In this document: positions 45,127 to 54,897 of the stretch, in pieces
Position numbering within the stretch: position 1 is the first letter of the stretch
Layout of the letters: every line of letters starts with the position of its first letter
DNA from: Lachnospira hominis (ex Liu et al. 2021)
GTDB taxonomy: Bacteria > Bacillota > Clostridia > Lachnospirales > Lachnospiraceae
Length of the DNA: 64,000 bases
Direction: 5' to 3'
Assembly: GCF_014287955.1 (NCBI RefSeq)
Contig: NZ_JACOPD010000006.1
Coordinates: 62,001 to 126,000, forward strand
Made by a program: the position numbers and the translations under genes
The notes under the pieces: model-generated
The model's database searches: none
What the model saw: only the letters and a program-made list of their open reading frames with translations
Told to the model about the DNA's origin: nothing

Positions 45127-45888
45127 ATGGCAAGGAAAAAGAAAAAGTCAGAAGATAATCTTGATACAGATAATGGATTAGAAGAAGAAAAAGGCGGCGG
45201 GATAGCCGGAGCTCTTCTTGCTGTAGCAATAATTGTTATATGGCTTGTTATATTTGCACTTCTTATAAAGATGGATGTTGGCGGAGTGGGAAGCATGCTC
45301 AGGCCATTCCTTAAAAATGTACCGGTAATTAACAGGATTCTGCCGGATAAGTCTGATGAGGAAGTAATGGAAGAGACTGGATACAAGTATAAAAATCTTG
45401 CAGAAGCTGTAGACAGAATAAAAGAACTGGAAGACCAGCTGGCACAGTATCAGAATAATGGTGCTGCTGATTCAGACCAGATAGCACAGCTTAAGGCGGA
45501 AGTTGAACGTCTCAAGGTTTATGAAGATAATCAGGAGAATTTTCTGAAACAGAAAGAGGAATTTGACAGGGAAGTCGTATTTACAGATAACGCACCTGAC
45601 ATAGAAGAATATAAAAAATGGTATGAGCAGATAAGCCCGGATAATGCAGCACAGATATATAAAGAGGTGTGTGAAAAGATACAATACTCACAGAAGATTC
45701 AGGACTGGGCTACTACATATGCTGCTATGGATGCCGCTGATGCGGCTGCTATTATGCAGGAGATGACGGGCGATACAGATATTGTTTCAAAGATTCTTCT
45801 TTGCATGAAAGCTAAACAGAGAGCTGCCATATTGGCAGAGATGGACCCTGTATATGCAGGAAAACTTACAAAGATAATGTTTCCTTAA
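45127..45888 (+). CDS. MotE/YlxF-like flagellar membrane coiled-coil protein
   Basis: A 253-residue protein. A basic start (A-R-K-K-K-K) and acidic patch precede one membrane helix (about 26-48). A coiled coil follows (about 85-150). The C-terminus (about 155-253) is an MgtE-N-like helical domain, with M-D-A-A-D-A-A-A-I-M-Q-E-M and K-A-K-Q-R-A-A-I-L-A-E-M-D-P. That design matches YlxF/MotE, which chaperone the stator or P-ring-like parts. The position between fliJ and fliK is that of Bacillus ylxF. Confidence 0.82.
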   Translation: MARKKKKSEDNLDTDNGLEEEKGGGIAGALLAVAIIVIWLVIFALLIKMDVGGVGSMLRPFLKNVPVINRILPDKSDEEVMEETGYKYKNLAEAVDRIKELEDQLAQYQNNGAADSDQIAQLKAEVERLKVYEDNQENFLKQKEEFDREVVFTDNAPDIEEYKKWYEQISPDNAAQIYKEVCEKIQYSQKIQDWATTYAAMDAADAAAIMQEMTGDTDIVSKILLCMKAKQRAAILAEMDPVYAGKLTKIMFP

Positions 45889-45923
45889 CAGTCAGGGATA
45901 ATTAATGGGTGAATTTATCATTT

Positions 45924-45951
45924 AGACAGTCGGCAGTGCGTCTGGCTGTCT
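45924..45951 (+). other. Hairpin between motE/ylxF and fliK
   Basis: AGACAGTC (45924-45931) pairs with GGCTGTCT (45944-45951), 8 pairs with one G-T. No T-run follows. It could be a processing or stability element in the operon mRNA. Confidence 0.45.
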
Positions 45952-46008
45952 GGAAGGTAATTTTACTATATAGTCTGTATGACAAATAATAAGAAAGGAG
46001 GATACAAA

Positions 46009-47361
46009 GTGGGTACAGTTATTTCAGGAGCACAGAGTGTTGACAATAATGTTGTTCCGGTTGTTTCATCAGGCAAAAACCAGAGTGTAAACGGTCAGAA
46101 GTTTGGTGATATAATGGCAAAATCTGTTGGCGGCAATGCAGGAAAGAAGAATTCTTCTACAGATACATTATCGCAGAATTCAATCAGGACAAATACTTCA
46201 TCATCTGATAAAAATGATGTGGCAGAGAAAGTATCATCAGCTGATAAAGCTAAGGCAAGTGATACTAATAAGACGCAGAATACAAAAACAGATAATAAAG
46301 TGGCTGAAAAAGTTGATAAAGCTGCCAACGAAGTATATGACAAGATAAAGAAAACATTGGGAGTTTCTGATGAAGAAATTCAACATTCAATGGAAAATCT
46401 TGGGCTTACAATGGTCGATTTATTAATGCCTGAGAATATTATGCAGCTTGTTATGGATATTACAGGTACACAGGATTCAATGCAGCTTGTTACAGATGAT
46501 ATGTTATCAAATGCAATGAAAGATATAATGGATTTTGTTTCACTTACATCGCAGCAGCTTGCAGCAGATTTATCTGTGACACCGGATGATTTAAAAGAAA
46601 TATTACAAAGTGTTTCTATTGATGAGAAAGCTGATAAAAATATTCAGACACATGAAGAGAATGGCGATGTAAAAGAAGATGCTGCGGACAGCAATATAAA
46701 AGATGCATCGCCGCTCGAACAGGTTATTGCAAAGAAGATTACAACAGGTTCTGATTCATCAAAAAATGATGCAATGTCTGAGAAAGAAAATGGACATGAG
46801 CAGAAACAATCAGTGTCTTCAAATGAACATGTTAATCAGCTGGCATCGGGAACAACAACTACAGTACAAAGTATTGCAGAAGAATTTTCTTCAGTCCTTG
46901 AGAACAGAGGTGTTAATGAAACGGATATTCTTGATCAGATTATCAATCAGATAAAATTCACATCTGATGATGCTGTTAAGAGCATGGAAATTCAGCTTAC
47001 ACCGGAAACTCTTGGCAAAGTTAATGTTCTTGTATCAGTGAGAGAAGGCGTTGTTACAGCACAGCTTAATGTTCAGAATGAACAGGTTAAAAAAGCGTTG
47101 GAAAATCAGATGATTACATTAAAAGAAAATTTTGAAAATCAGGGCGTTAAAGTTGAATCTGTAGAAATTACAGTCCAGACAAACGCATTTGAAAATAATC
47201 AGAATTTTAATAATCAGAATGAGCAGAAAGACAATACATCAAAAAATCGTGCAAAGCTCAATCTTAACGGCTTGAATTTTGATGACGACAATGATGATGA
47301 ATTGGATGATGAACAGAATTCAATGCTTAATGAAAACAGCAGTGTTGAATACATGGCATAA
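46009..47361 (+). CDS. fliK: Flagellar hook-length control protein FliK
   Basis: FliK measures hook length and switches export specificity through FlhB. The 450-residue product has a long, polar, low-complexity N-terminal ruler (Ser, Lys, Asp rich) and the conserved C-terminal Flg_hook domain (about 325-415) with I-Q-L-T-P-E-T-L-G-K-V-N-V and V-E-I-T-V-Q-T. The GTG at 46009 is preferred: AAAGGAGG is 7 bases upstream, whereas an ATG at 45979 would put that site inside the gene. The tail is acidic (D-D-D-N-D-D-E-L-D). Confidence 0.9.
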   Translation: MGTVISGAQSVDNNVVPVVSSGKNQSVNGQKFGDIMAKSVGGNAGKKNSSTDTLSQNSIRTNTSSSDKNDVAEKVSSADKAKASDTNKTQNTKTDNKVAEKVDKAANEVYDKIKKTLGVSDEEIQHSMENLGLTMVDLLMPENIMQLVMDITGTQDSMQLVTDDMLSNAMKDIMDFVSLTSQQLAADLSVTPDDLKEILQSVSIDEKADKNIQTHEENGDVKEDAADSNIKDASPLEQVIAKKITTGSDSSKNDAMSEKENGHEQKQSVSSNEHVNQLASGTTTTVQSIAEEFSSVLENRGVNETDILDQIINQIKFTSDDAVKSMEIQLTPETLGKVNVLVSVREGVVTAQLNVQNEQVKKALENQMITLKENFENQGVKVESVEITVQTNAFENNQNFNNQNEQKDNTSKNRAKLNLNGLNFDDDNDDELDDEQNSMLNENSSVEYMA

Positions 47362-47387
47362 AAATTGATTTAAGAAAGGAGTATATA

Positions 47388-47924
47388 ATGGTAACATCAA
47401 ATGTTATTAACGGTTTGATTGATAATTCAAAAAATGATGGAAATATCAGTTCAACAACAAAAAACGATAAGAGTAATTCAAGCCTTGATGTGAATGACTT
47501 TTTACAGCTTCTAGTTGCACAGATGCAGTATCAGGATCCGCTTGAGCCGACAGATAATACACAGTATATTGCACAGATGGCTACATTTACACAGGTTGAA
47601 GCTACTACAGAGATGGGCAACAAAGTTGAACAGCAGATGGCATCATCACTTGTAGGTAAATCTGTTATTATGAAGACAAATGAAAGCTCTTCAGGGATGA
47701 TTGCCGGCAAAGTTAATTATTGGGAAAATATCGATGGTAAGATTTATCTTGGAATCAACGGCAAGCTTTATGATATAGCTGACGTTGATACTGTTCTTGA
47801 CAATGATTACTATGACAAGCTTGTAAATGGAAATACATCTAAAAAAGATGATACAACATCTGGAAGCGGCAAGGCTGATGATACATCTAAAAAAGATGAT
47901 ACAGCTGACAGTAAGACAGAATAA
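47388..47924 (+). CDS. flgD: Flagellar hook-capping protein FlgD
   Basis: FlgD caps the growing hook. The 178 residues include the N-terminal D-F-L-Q-L-L-V-A-Q-M-Q-Y-Q-D-P-L-E-P-T-D signature and a short beta region. The C-terminus is a low-complexity Lys/Asp/Thr tail encoded by a 23-base direct repeat (47833-47855 and 47881-47903), giving T-S-K-K-D-D-T twice. GAAAGGAG precedes the ATG. Confidence 0.93.
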   Translation: MVTSNVINGLIDNSKNDGNISSTTKNDKSNSSLDVNDFLQLLVAQMQYQDPLEPTDNTQYIAQMATFTQVEATTEMGNKVEQQMASSLVGKSVIMKTNESSSGMIAGKVNYWENIDGKIYLGINGKLYDIADVDTVLDNDYYDKLVNGNTSKKDDTTSGSGKADDTSKKDDTADSKTE

Positions 47925-47946
47925 GACATAAGACAGGAGGCTGCTT

Positions 47947-48369
47947 ATGAACAGTATTATAACTGGTGGATATTCATCCATAGAGCAGGCTGCGGGCAAA
48001 TTATCAAATAAAAAGGATACATCGCAGGCGGCAGGCAGTTCCGGTATCTCTTTTCAGGATATTTTAAAACAAAAGAAAAATATTGCAGAAGCTGCAAACG
48101 AAGTATCAGGCGGTGAAGGCGTAAAATTTTCAAAGCATGCAGATATGAGACTGAAGCAGAGAGACATAACGCTTACCGATGAACAGCTATCAAGACTGAA
48201 TGAGGGAACGCAGAAAGCCGGACTTAAAGGAATAAGAGAATCTTTGGTTATCATGGATGATTTAGCGTTTATAGTCAATACAAAGAGTAAAACAGTAGTG
48301 ACAGCGATGGATCAAAACAATAGTGAAGACAATATATTTACAAATATTGACGGGGCAGTAATTATTTAG
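47947..48369 (+). CDS. TIGR02530 family flagellar operon protein
   Basis: A 140-residue protein with the family pattern V-K-F-S-K-H-A-D-M-R-L-K-Q-R-D-I in the middle and a late L-A-F-I-V-N-T-K-S-K-T-V-V-T-A block. TIGR02530 genes stand between flgD and flgE in Firmicutes (ylzI/ flgD-adjacent position). The role is not established; a hook-assembly helper is likely from position. AGGAGG precedes the ATG. Confidence 0.85.
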   Translation: MNSIITGGYSSIEQAAGKLSNKKDTSQAAGSSGISFQDILKQKKNIAEAANEVSGGEGVKFSKHADMRLKQRDITLTDEQLSRLNEGTQKAGLKGIRESLVIMDDLAFIVNTKSKTVVTAMDQNNSEDNIFTNIDGAVII

Positions 48370-48465
48370 CCGGACCTGAATGGAGGCTTTGATTTCCCTG
48401 AATGACAGATGGGAAATTGTGCCGGTCATATTAGTCTTCATGGATATTATGGAGGAAATTTTATT

Positions 48466-49788
48466 ATGATGAGATCATTGTTCTCTGCTGTGTCAGGTTT
48501 AAAGGCACATCAGACAAAAATGGACGTTATTGGTAATAATATTGCCAACGTCAACACAGTTGCATATAAATCACAGTCAGTAACATTCGGTGATGTTTAC
48601 TATCAGACAACACAGGTTGCCACAGGACCAAATGAAGCTTCTGGAAAAGGTGGTACTAATGCAAAACAGATAGGTCTTGGTTCTACAGTAGGTGCCATTT
48701 CAGTAGATCCTACAGCACAGGGTGCGTCTGAGAGAACTGATAATACATGGGATTTAATGATTAGCGGAGATAAATTCTTCGTAGTAAGTAATGCAGGAAA
48801 TACATATTTTACAAGAGCCGGAGATTTTACAACAGATCTTGATGGTGCTATTGTAACACAGAGCGGTGCTAATGTTATGGGTTGGAAAGCAGATGCTGAT
48901 GGCAATATTATAAAAGACCGTGTTCAGGCTTTGTATGCAACAAGTCCTGAATATACATATACAGCACCAGCGGCAACAACAGGCGTTACAATTACAGGTA
49001 ATGTAGATTCAAGAGAGACAGGAGATATTGCTTATACAGTGAATTTCTATGATTCACTTGGTAATGAATATCAGGCAACTCTTAATCTTACATATGACAG
49101 TAAAGATGCAGCAGCTGGAACAACAAGTTACAATGTTGTTGGCGGTTCGGTTACAATGAATGGACAGCCTACAGAACTTTCAGTTTCATGTGACAGCCAG
49201 GTTGTATTTAACACAAATACAGGTGCTTCGATGGTTGGAAATGCCGGACTTGCACTCACGTTTACTGATAACAGTGCAGATGGTTCAGGAAATATTGCTA
49301 ATATCGGTACTAATAATGGAAATACATCAACAATTAATCTTGATGCTTCAGGACTTACAATGTATGCAGCAGCTTCAAATATTAATGCTACAATGGGAAT
49401 AAATGGCACAGGAGCAGGTAAAGCAGTAGGTAAAATGACATCAGTAGGTGTTAATGAGGCTGGTCAGATTGTTGCAAGCTACAGCAATGGTGATACAAAG
49501 AAGATTGGTCAGATTGCAGTTGCATCATTTACTAACCCATCAGGTCTTGAAAAAGTTGGTGATAATCTTTATGCAGCAACACTTAACTCTGGTTCATTTG
49601 ATGGAATTGGTGAAGATATATCAGAGTCAAGCGGCAAGATTACATCTGGATATCTTGAAATGTCAAATGTAGATCTTGCAGATCAGTTTACAAACATGAT
49701 TACAACACAGAGAGGTTATCAGGCAAATTCAAGAATTATTACTGTATCAGATACAATGCTTGAAGAGCTTATTAATCTTAAAAGATAA
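48466..49788 (+). CDS. flgE: Flagellar hook protein FlgE
   Basis: FlgE forms the hook. The 440 residues begin M-M-R-S-L-F-S-A-V-S-G-L-K, followed by I-G-N-N-I-A-N-V-N-T-V-A-Y-K, the axial-protein signature, and end with the matching S-N-V-D-L-A-D-Q-F-T-N-M-I-T-T-Q-R-G-Y-Q-A-N-S-R. The variable middle forms the D1/D2 surface domains. The ATG at 48466 is 10 bases after GGAGG; an upstream in-frame ATG at 48409 adds residues with no axial similarity. Confidence 0.95.
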   Translation: MMRSLFSAVSGLKAHQTKMDVIGNNIANVNTVAYKSQSVTFGDVYYQTTQVATGPNEASGKGGTNAKQIGLGSTVGAISVDPTAQGASERTDNTWDLMISGDKFFVVSNAGNTYFTRAGDFTTDLDGAIVTQSGANVMGWKADADGNIIKDRVQALYATSPEYTYTAPAATTGVTITGNVDSRETGDIAYTVNFYDSLGNEYQATLNLTYDSKDAAAGTTSYNVVGGSVTMNGQPTELSVSCDSQVVFNTNTGASMVGNAGLALTFTDNSADGSGNIANIGTNNGNTSTINLDASGLTMYAAASNINATMGINGTGAGKAVGKMTSVGVNEAGQIVASYSNGDTKKIGQIAVASFTNPSGLEKVGDNLYAATLNSGSFDGIGEDISESSGKITSGYLEMSNVDLADQFTNMITTQRGYQANSRIITVSDTMLEELINLKR

Positions 49789-49800
49789 TTGATTTTTATT

Positions 49801-49959
49801 GGCTGTGGGCAACTATCATGTGTCCGCAGCCATATTTATGGTATCAGACATTTTTAATGGGAAAAATTGTTTAAATTTAGCATGATTTGTTGCAATAAAT
49901 GCAAAAAAGTGTTTTAATATACATAGTGCATATATCAGGTACCTGTCGGTTTTTGGTAC
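49801..49959 (+). other. Intergenic region between flgE and flbD
   Basis: GGCTGTGG (49801-49808) pairs with CCGCAGCC (49824-49831), a possible weak terminator or mRNA stabiliser followed by ATATTTAT. Further on, GTACC (49939-49943) and GGTAC (49955-49959) form a small inverted repeat. TTGCAA near 49888 and TAATAT near 49914 hint at an internal promoter, but spacing is poor. The 225 bases to flbD hold no gene that I can support. Confidence 0.4.
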
Positions 49960-50013
49960 TAAAATATGACTTCACGAAACAATGAGAAATGTATATTATT
50001 TATGGGAGGGTCT

Positions 50014-50229
50014 ATGATAAGTGTGACAAGATTTAATGATTCCACGCTGATTATTAATGCTGATTTGATACAGACAGTGGAAGAGACACCGGATACGGTG
50101 ATAACGCTTACGACCGGCACAAAGTTTATTGTAAAGGAAAAGAGCAAAGAGATTGTAGATAAAGTAGTAGAATATAAAAGAAGAATTTTTGTTAATTCTC
50201 CTGTTAATTATAGAGAACAAACATATTGA
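50014..50229 (+). CDS. Flagellar FlbD family protein
   Basis: A 71-residue protein starting M-I-S-V-T-R-F-N-D-S-T and containing I-N-A-D-L-I-Q-T-V-E-E-T-P-D-T-V-I-T-L, the FlbD signature. SwrD, its Bacillus counterpart, raises motor power. Its place just before motA and motB agrees. The start at 50014 follows the family; GGGAGGG is only 3 bases upstream, a short spacing. Confidence 0.9.
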   Translation: MISVTRFNDSTLIINADLIQTVEETPDTVITLTTGTKFIVKEKSKEIVDKVVEYKRRIFVNSPVNYREQTY

Positions 50230-50259
50230 TAAATTTTTAAGAACGGATGGTGTTACATA

Positions 50260-51057
50260 GTGGATTTAGCTACACTCGTTGGTATTGTTTTAGGTCTTGT
50301 AATGGTAGTGTTCGGTATTATATCAAGTGCGGATATCAGTGCTATTACTAAGAGCTTTTTGGATTTGCCTTCATTTATTATTACATTTGGTGGTTCGATT
50401 GCTGGTATGATTGGTTCATACACATTTAAGGAACTTATCACTTGTCTTAAAGGTATTACGATTGCATTTAAGGATCCTAAGCTTGATTATGGCGGACTTA
50501 TTGGAAAGATTATTGAACTTTCCAATGTTGCAAGAAAAGAAGGATTGCTTGCATTGGAAGAAGTCGCAGGTAATCTTGATGATGAGTTTATGAAAAAAGG
50601 TATTCTTCTTATTGTAGATGGTACAGAACCTGAACTTGTAAGAGGTATTCTTGAAACAGAACTTGATAATATGGATGCAAGACATAAAAAGATTGCAGGT
50701 TTCTATGATAACTGGGCTGCATTAGGTCCTGCCTGGGGTATGATTGGTACTCTGGTTGGTCTTATTAACATGCTTGCAGACTTAAATGATATGGCATCTG
50801 TAGGACCTAACATGGCGGTGGCTCTTGTCACAACGCTGTATGGTTCGTTGATTGCTAACTGGCTTTGTGTTCCTATTGCAAATAAACTGAAACTTATTAA
50901 TAATAATGAGTATCAGATGAAAGAGATTATTATAGAAGGTCTTCTTTCAATTCAGGCAGGTGAAAACCCACGAGTTATTGAAGAAAAGCTCAAATCATTC
51001 CTTTCACCTGACGCAAGAGGCAATGTGTCAGATTCGGAGGCTGGAGGTGAAGCATAA
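50260..51057 (+). CDS. motA: Flagellar motor stator protein MotA
   Basis: MotA and MotB form the ion channel that drives rotation. The 265 residues have four membrane helices (two near 4-55, two near 145-205), a cytoplasmic loop with charged residues that meets FliG, and P-A-W-G-M-I-G-T-L-V-G-L-I near the third helix. The start is GTG with GGATGGTG upstream. The stop overlaps motB by one base. Confidence 0.95.
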   Translation: MDLATLVGIVLGLVMVVFGIISSADISAITKSFLDLPSFIITFGGSIAGMIGSYTFKELITCLKGITIAFKDPKLDYGGLIGKIIELSNVARKEGLLALEEVAGNLDDEFMKKGILLIVDGTEPELVRGILETELDNMDARHKKIAGFYDNWAALGPAWGMIGTLVGLINMLADLNDMASVGPNMAVALVTTLYGSLIANWLCVPIANKLKLINNNEYQMKEIIIEGLLSIQAGENPRVIEEKLKSFLSPDARGNVSDSEAGGEA

Positions 51058-51863
51058 TGAAGAAAAGAGCAGATCCTGAAAAGCCTGCACAGCTCTGGCT
51101 TAACACATTTTCGGATTTGATGAATCTGCTGTTGTGCTTCTTCGTACTCCTGTTTGCAATGTCTAATGTTGACCAGGAAAAGTTTCAGGAATTGTCGGCT
51201 TCTCTTTCGGCTGCATTTAATGTGCTTCCTAGTGGCGGTTCAGCCATCAATAATGATGGTATACTTGTCGGAAGTGGTGCAAGCCAGCTTAATGCGATAG
51301 CAGAACAGTATAATAATATGGGGCTTGATTCTGATGGTGATTATTCACAGGAGCAGGAAGAATCAAAGGATGCATTTGAAGAAGTTGAAAAAGCAGGACT
51401 TGAGGAGTCTGAAAAGATGGCAGATGCCATAGAAGATGCATTGAAAGAAGCCAATGTTCTGGATGAAGTCGAGATTACAGCAACAAGCAAGTATGTAGAA
51501 CTTAATCTTGGAAGTGGTATTTTGTTTGATTCAGGAAGAGCTGAATTAAAATCAGAAGCTGTTAATCTGATTGAAAAAGTTGCAGATGCAATTTATCAGT
51601 ATAATGATAATCTGATTATAATTGAAGGACATACGGATAATGTTCCAATCAATACGGCAGAGTTCCCGGATAACATGATGTTGTCACAGAAAAGAGCATA
51701 TTCCGTTTTCAAATATCTTGTTAATAATAAAGGATTTGACCCGGCAACGATGATGTCATCGGGACGAGGTGAATCAGTCCCTATTGCTTCTAATTCTACT
51801 GCTGATGGCAGGGCACAGAACAGAAGAGTAGAGATAAAAATATATAATACATATAACAGTTAG
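51057..51863 (+). CDS. motB: Flagellar motor stator protein MotB
   Basis: The 268-residue product has a short cytoplasmic end, one membrane helix (about 20-40) with the ion-carrying Asp20 in F-S-D-L-M-N-L-L-L, an acidic linker and plug region, and an OmpA-like peptidoglycan-binding domain (about 135-265: E-G-H-T-D-N-V-P-I, L-S-Q-K-R-A, G-R-G-E-S, N-R-R-V-E-I). The ion (H or Na) is not decided by this sequence alone. Confidence 0.94.
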   Translation: MKKRADPEKPAQLWLNTFSDLMNLLLCFFVLLFAMSNVDQEKFQELSASLSAAFNVLPSGGSAINNDGILVGSGASQLNAIAEQYNNMGLDSDGDYSQEQEESKDAFEEVEKAGLEESEKMADAIEDALKEANVLDEVEITATSKYVELNLGSGILFDSGRAELKSEAVNLIEKVADAIYQYNDNLIIIEGHTDNVPINTAEFPDNMMLSQKRAYSVFKYLVNNKGFDPATMMSSGRGESVPIASNSTADGRAQNRRVEIKIYNTYNS

Positions 51864-51894
51864 AAAACTGTAAAATTTGCGGAGGAACGTTTTT

Positions 51895-52422
51895 ATGAAA
51901 AAAAGTATGCTGAATGTCATTACTCTTGCACTTGTTCTTATTAATCTTGTGCTGACTGTTCTTTTGACATTTTCATTGGTCTCAACTAACAACAGGACAA
52001 ATAATCTGATTAAAAAAGTTGGTGAGATTATTGATCTAGATGCGGCAGGGAATGCAGCCAATGGCTCACAGACAGGAAGTGCCGTTAATATTGACGATAT
52101 TGAATATGTTGAAGTTAAAAGCGGTGACAGCACCAATATAACAGTGTCTTATACAGACAGTGGTAAGACACATTATGTTGTATTTAAAGTTACACTTGGA
52201 CTTAATAAGAAAGCAAAAGATTATTCTACAAAGTCAACAAGCATTAATAATGGCATGAAGCTTATTGTAAGCCAGATAACAAATGAGGCTTTAAAGTATT
52301 CATATAATACAGTAACTACTAATAAGACAACAATTGAGAAAAATCTGTTGTCTACATTACAGGATCAGTTTGAGACAGAAGCAATCTGTTCAGTAACACT
52401 TTCTGAAATTCTTGTACAGTAA
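51895..52422 (+). CDS. fliL: Flagellar basal-body-associated protein FliL
   Basis: FliL surrounds the stator and supports torque. The 175-residue product has one N-terminal helix (about 5-28) and a periplasm-side domain. Family conservation is low, but size, topology, and the place between motB and fliM fit. Translation begins at the ATG 51895 after GGAGGAACG; a TTG at 51877 would contain that site. Confidence 0.8.
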   Translation: MKKSMLNVITLALVLINLVLTVLLTFSLVSTNNRTNNLIKKVGEIIDLDAAGNAANGSQTGSAVNIDDIEYVEVKSGDSTNITVSYTDSGKTHYVVFKVTLGLNKKAKDYSTKSTSINNGMKLIVSQITNEALKYSYNTVTTNKTTIEKNLLSTLQDQFETEAICSVTLSEILVQ

Positions 52423-52483
52423 TTACATAATTAAAAAATCAGATGAATTTTAAGCTTATGAATTGTGCAAGGAGGTGAGGAAG

Positions 52484-53467
52484 TTGGGTGAGGTTCTTTC
52501 ACAAAGTGAGATTGATAACCTCTTGAAGGCTTTAAACAGTGGCGAGCTTGATATTGACGAAGCAAAAAACACGGAAGAAAAACAGGTGAAAAATTATGAT
52601 TTTGCAAGACCTGCTAAGTTTTCTAAAGAACATTTAAGAACACTGGAAATTATATACGAACATTTTGCCAGACTTATGTCAACCAATCTTCCGGCATATC
52701 TGCGAAAGTCTGTAACGGTAGATGTTGTGAATTCGGAAGTGGTTATTTATTCGGAATTTTCTAATGCATTGTCTAATCCGGTACTGCTCGGTGTTATAAG
52801 CATGAGTCCTTTGTCAGGGAATGTAATCATGGAGATGGCATCAAATCTTGGATTTGCTATTGTAGACAGGCTTCTTGGAGGAGCCGGTCAGGCACTTGAT
52901 AAAGAGAGAGACTTTTCGGAAATAGAGCTGTCAATATTGGAAAGAATATTTTCAATATGTGTTAATCTTTTCCATGAACCATGGGAGAATGTAGTAAGTA
53001 TATCTCCACGTCTGGAAAGAATTGAGACAAACTCCCAGTTTGCCCAGATTATTTCTCCAAGTGAGACAATTGCGATTGTGACACTTAATATTAAAATTGG
53101 AGATGTGGAAGGACTTATGAATATATGTCTTCCATTTGATACACTTGAACCGGTTATTGATAAACTTAATACTAAATACTGGTTCTCAACGATGAAAGAA
53201 AAAGATGAACATTCATACGAGGATACAATTGAAACTGCCATCAGCAGAGCAATGATTCCTATAAAAGCTGTGCTTGGAAATAGCACAATTAATGTGTCAG
53301 ATTTTGCAAACCTTCAGGTCGGAGATATAATAAAAATCAATCGTAAGGTTGATGAAGAGCTTGAGGTGTTTGTTGGTAATATCCGTAAATTTAAGGCATT
53401 GCCGGGATATTCTGATGATAAATATGCAGTTAGGGTAACAGAGGTTATCAGAGAGGAGAGTGAATAA
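52484..53467 (+). CDS. fliM: Flagellar motor switch protein FliM
   Basis: FliM receives phospho-CheY and sets rotation sense. The 327 residues start with the CheY-binding peptide L-S-Q-S-E-I-D-N-L-L, followed by the middle CheC-like domain (Y-D-F-A-R-P near residue 40, D-R-L-L-G-G-A-G) and the C-terminal SpoA domain that binds FliY. The start is TTG at 52484, 8 bases after AGGAGG; the earlier in-frame TTG at 52463 lies before this site. Confidence 0.95.
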   Translation: MGEVLSQSEIDNLLKALNSGELDIDEAKNTEEKQVKNYDFARPAKFSKEHLRTLEIIYEHFARLMSTNLPAYLRKSVTVDVVNSEVVIYSEFSNALSNPVLLGVISMSPLSGNVIMEMASNLGFAIVDRLLGGAGQALDKERDFSEIELSILERIFSICVNLFHEPWENVVSISPRLERIETNSQFAQIISPSETIAIVTLNIKIGDVEGLMNICLPFDTLEPVIDKLNTKYWFSTMKEKDEHSYEDTIETAISRAMIPIKAVLGNSTINVSDFANLQVGDIIKINRKVDEELEVFVGNIRKFKALPGYSDDKYAVRVTEVIREESE

Positions 53468-53469
53468 GG

Positions 53470-54774
53470 ATGGATGGAATGCTGTCACAGGAAGAGATAA
53501 ATGCATTACTTGCAGGAGCATCAGGCAGCGGTGATTCTTCAACAACCGATAGCAGTGCAGATAATAATGCACAGAATGCGGCTGGTCAGGAGGATAATAA
53601 CAATACACCGTCAGCACAGAATGAACAGCAGTTTGTTCTCTCTGATTCCGAAAAGGATGCGGTTGGTGAAATATCCAATATCAGTATGGGAACAGCGGCA
53701 ACGACACTTAGTTCTTTACTTAATCAGAAAGTGAATATCACAACACCTACAGTTGAGGTATCTACATGGGATGAACTGTCTGTTAAATATGACAGACCAT
53801 GTGTTATGTTGCAGATTTCATATAAAGAAGGAATAGATGGTAATAATGTTCTTATTTTAAAAGAACGTGATGTTAAAATTATTACAGATTTGATGATGGG
53901 TGGTGCAGGTCAGGTTGATGATGATGAACCATTATCAGAATTGCATCTTAGTGCTATTGGTGAAGCAATGAATCAGATGATGGGTTCAGCAGCAACATCA
54001 ATGTCATCAATGTTTAACAGAAAAATAGATATAAGCCCACCAATTGCAAATATGGTGGAAACTTATAGTGATTCAACAGATGACCTTCCTCCGTTTTTAA
54101 AAGGTCAGTTTGTTATGGTTGCATTCAAGATGCAGATTGGCGACCTGATTGATAGTGAGATTATGCAGCTCTATCCGATAGAGTTTGCAAAAGAGCTTCT
54201 CAATCTTTTTTCACCGGAATTAAATGGCAGTTCATCAGCTAATGCTGAATCGCAGCCTGCACAGCCAGAACCGGTACCACAGCCAACACCGGCCCCACAG
54301 CCAGCACCAGCACCTGCTGCACCACAGCCTGATATGTCAGCACAGGCACCACAGGGAATGCCTTATGGTTATCCGCAGATGGGAATGCCTTATGGTTATC
54401 CACCTATGCAGGGACAGCCTATGGCCTATGGTTATCCACCTATGCAGGGACAGTCTGCAGTGCCACAGCAGGATGTCAATGTTGCTCCGGCAGCATTCCA
54501 GCCGTTTGCCGGTGATGTTAATGCTCTTTCACAAAAAGAAAATATCGATTTAATTATGGATGTTCCTCTTGATGTAACTGTTGAACTTGGCAGAACAAAG
54601 AAATCAATAAAAGATATTCTTGAATTTGCACCAGGTACAATTGTTGAACTTAATAAAATTGCAGGTGAGGCAATTGATGTACTTGTAAATGGCAAATATG
54701 TTGCTAAAGGCGAAGTTGTTGTTATTGAAGAAAGCTTTGGTGTAAGAATAACAGAAATTATTAAAGAACAGTAA
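53470..54774 (+). CDS. fliY: Flagellar motor switch phosphatase FliY
   Basis: A 434-residue switch protein that combines four parts: a FliM-like CheY-binding peptide (M-L-S-Q-E-E-I-N-A-L-L), a CheC-like domain with two E-x2-N phosphatase motifs (E-I-S-N near residue 65; E-A-M-N near residue 164), a Pro/Gln/Tyr/Gly-rich linker, and a C-terminal FliN/SpoA domain (V-P-L-D-V-T-V-E-L-G onward). It is expected to dephosphorylate CheY at the motor. The linker holds three repeats of Y-G-Y-P (54355-54453), read M-P-Y-G-Y-P and M-A-Y-G-Y-P. It lies 2 bases after fliM. Confidence 0.93.
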   Translation: MDGMLSQEEINALLAGASGSGDSSTTDSSADNNAQNAAGQEDNNNTPSAQNEQQFVLSDSEKDAVGEISNISMGTAATTLSSLLNQKVNITTPTVEVSTWDELSVKYDRPCVMLQISYKEGIDGNNVLILKERDVKIITDLMMGGAGQVDDDEPLSELHLSAIGEAMNQMMGSAATSMSSMFNRKIDISPPIANMVETYSDSTDDLPPFLKGQFVMVAFKMQIGDLIDSEIMQLYPIEFAKELLNLFSPELNGSSSANAESQPAQPEPVPQPTPAPQPAPAPAAPQPDMSAQAPQGMPYGYPQMGMPYGYPPMQGQPMAYGYPPMQGQSAVPQQDVNVAPAAFQPFAGDVNALSQKENIDLIMDVPLDVTVELGRTKKSIKDILEFAPGTIVELNKIAGEAIDVLVNGKYVAKGEVVVIEESFGVRITEIIKEQ

Positions 54775-54897
54775 TGATTAAGTGAATTTAAAAATATAAA
54801 TAAAAAGTTAAGAAAAAAACAGTATGAAAACACACTGGGATGTTGTATAATGTAATCGAATTATCTTAGTGAATGTAAAAGATAGGAGAAATAAAAT

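Noticed and set aside
54846..54851. Internal promoter before cheY
   Set aside because: A TATAAT stands alone without a plausible -35.
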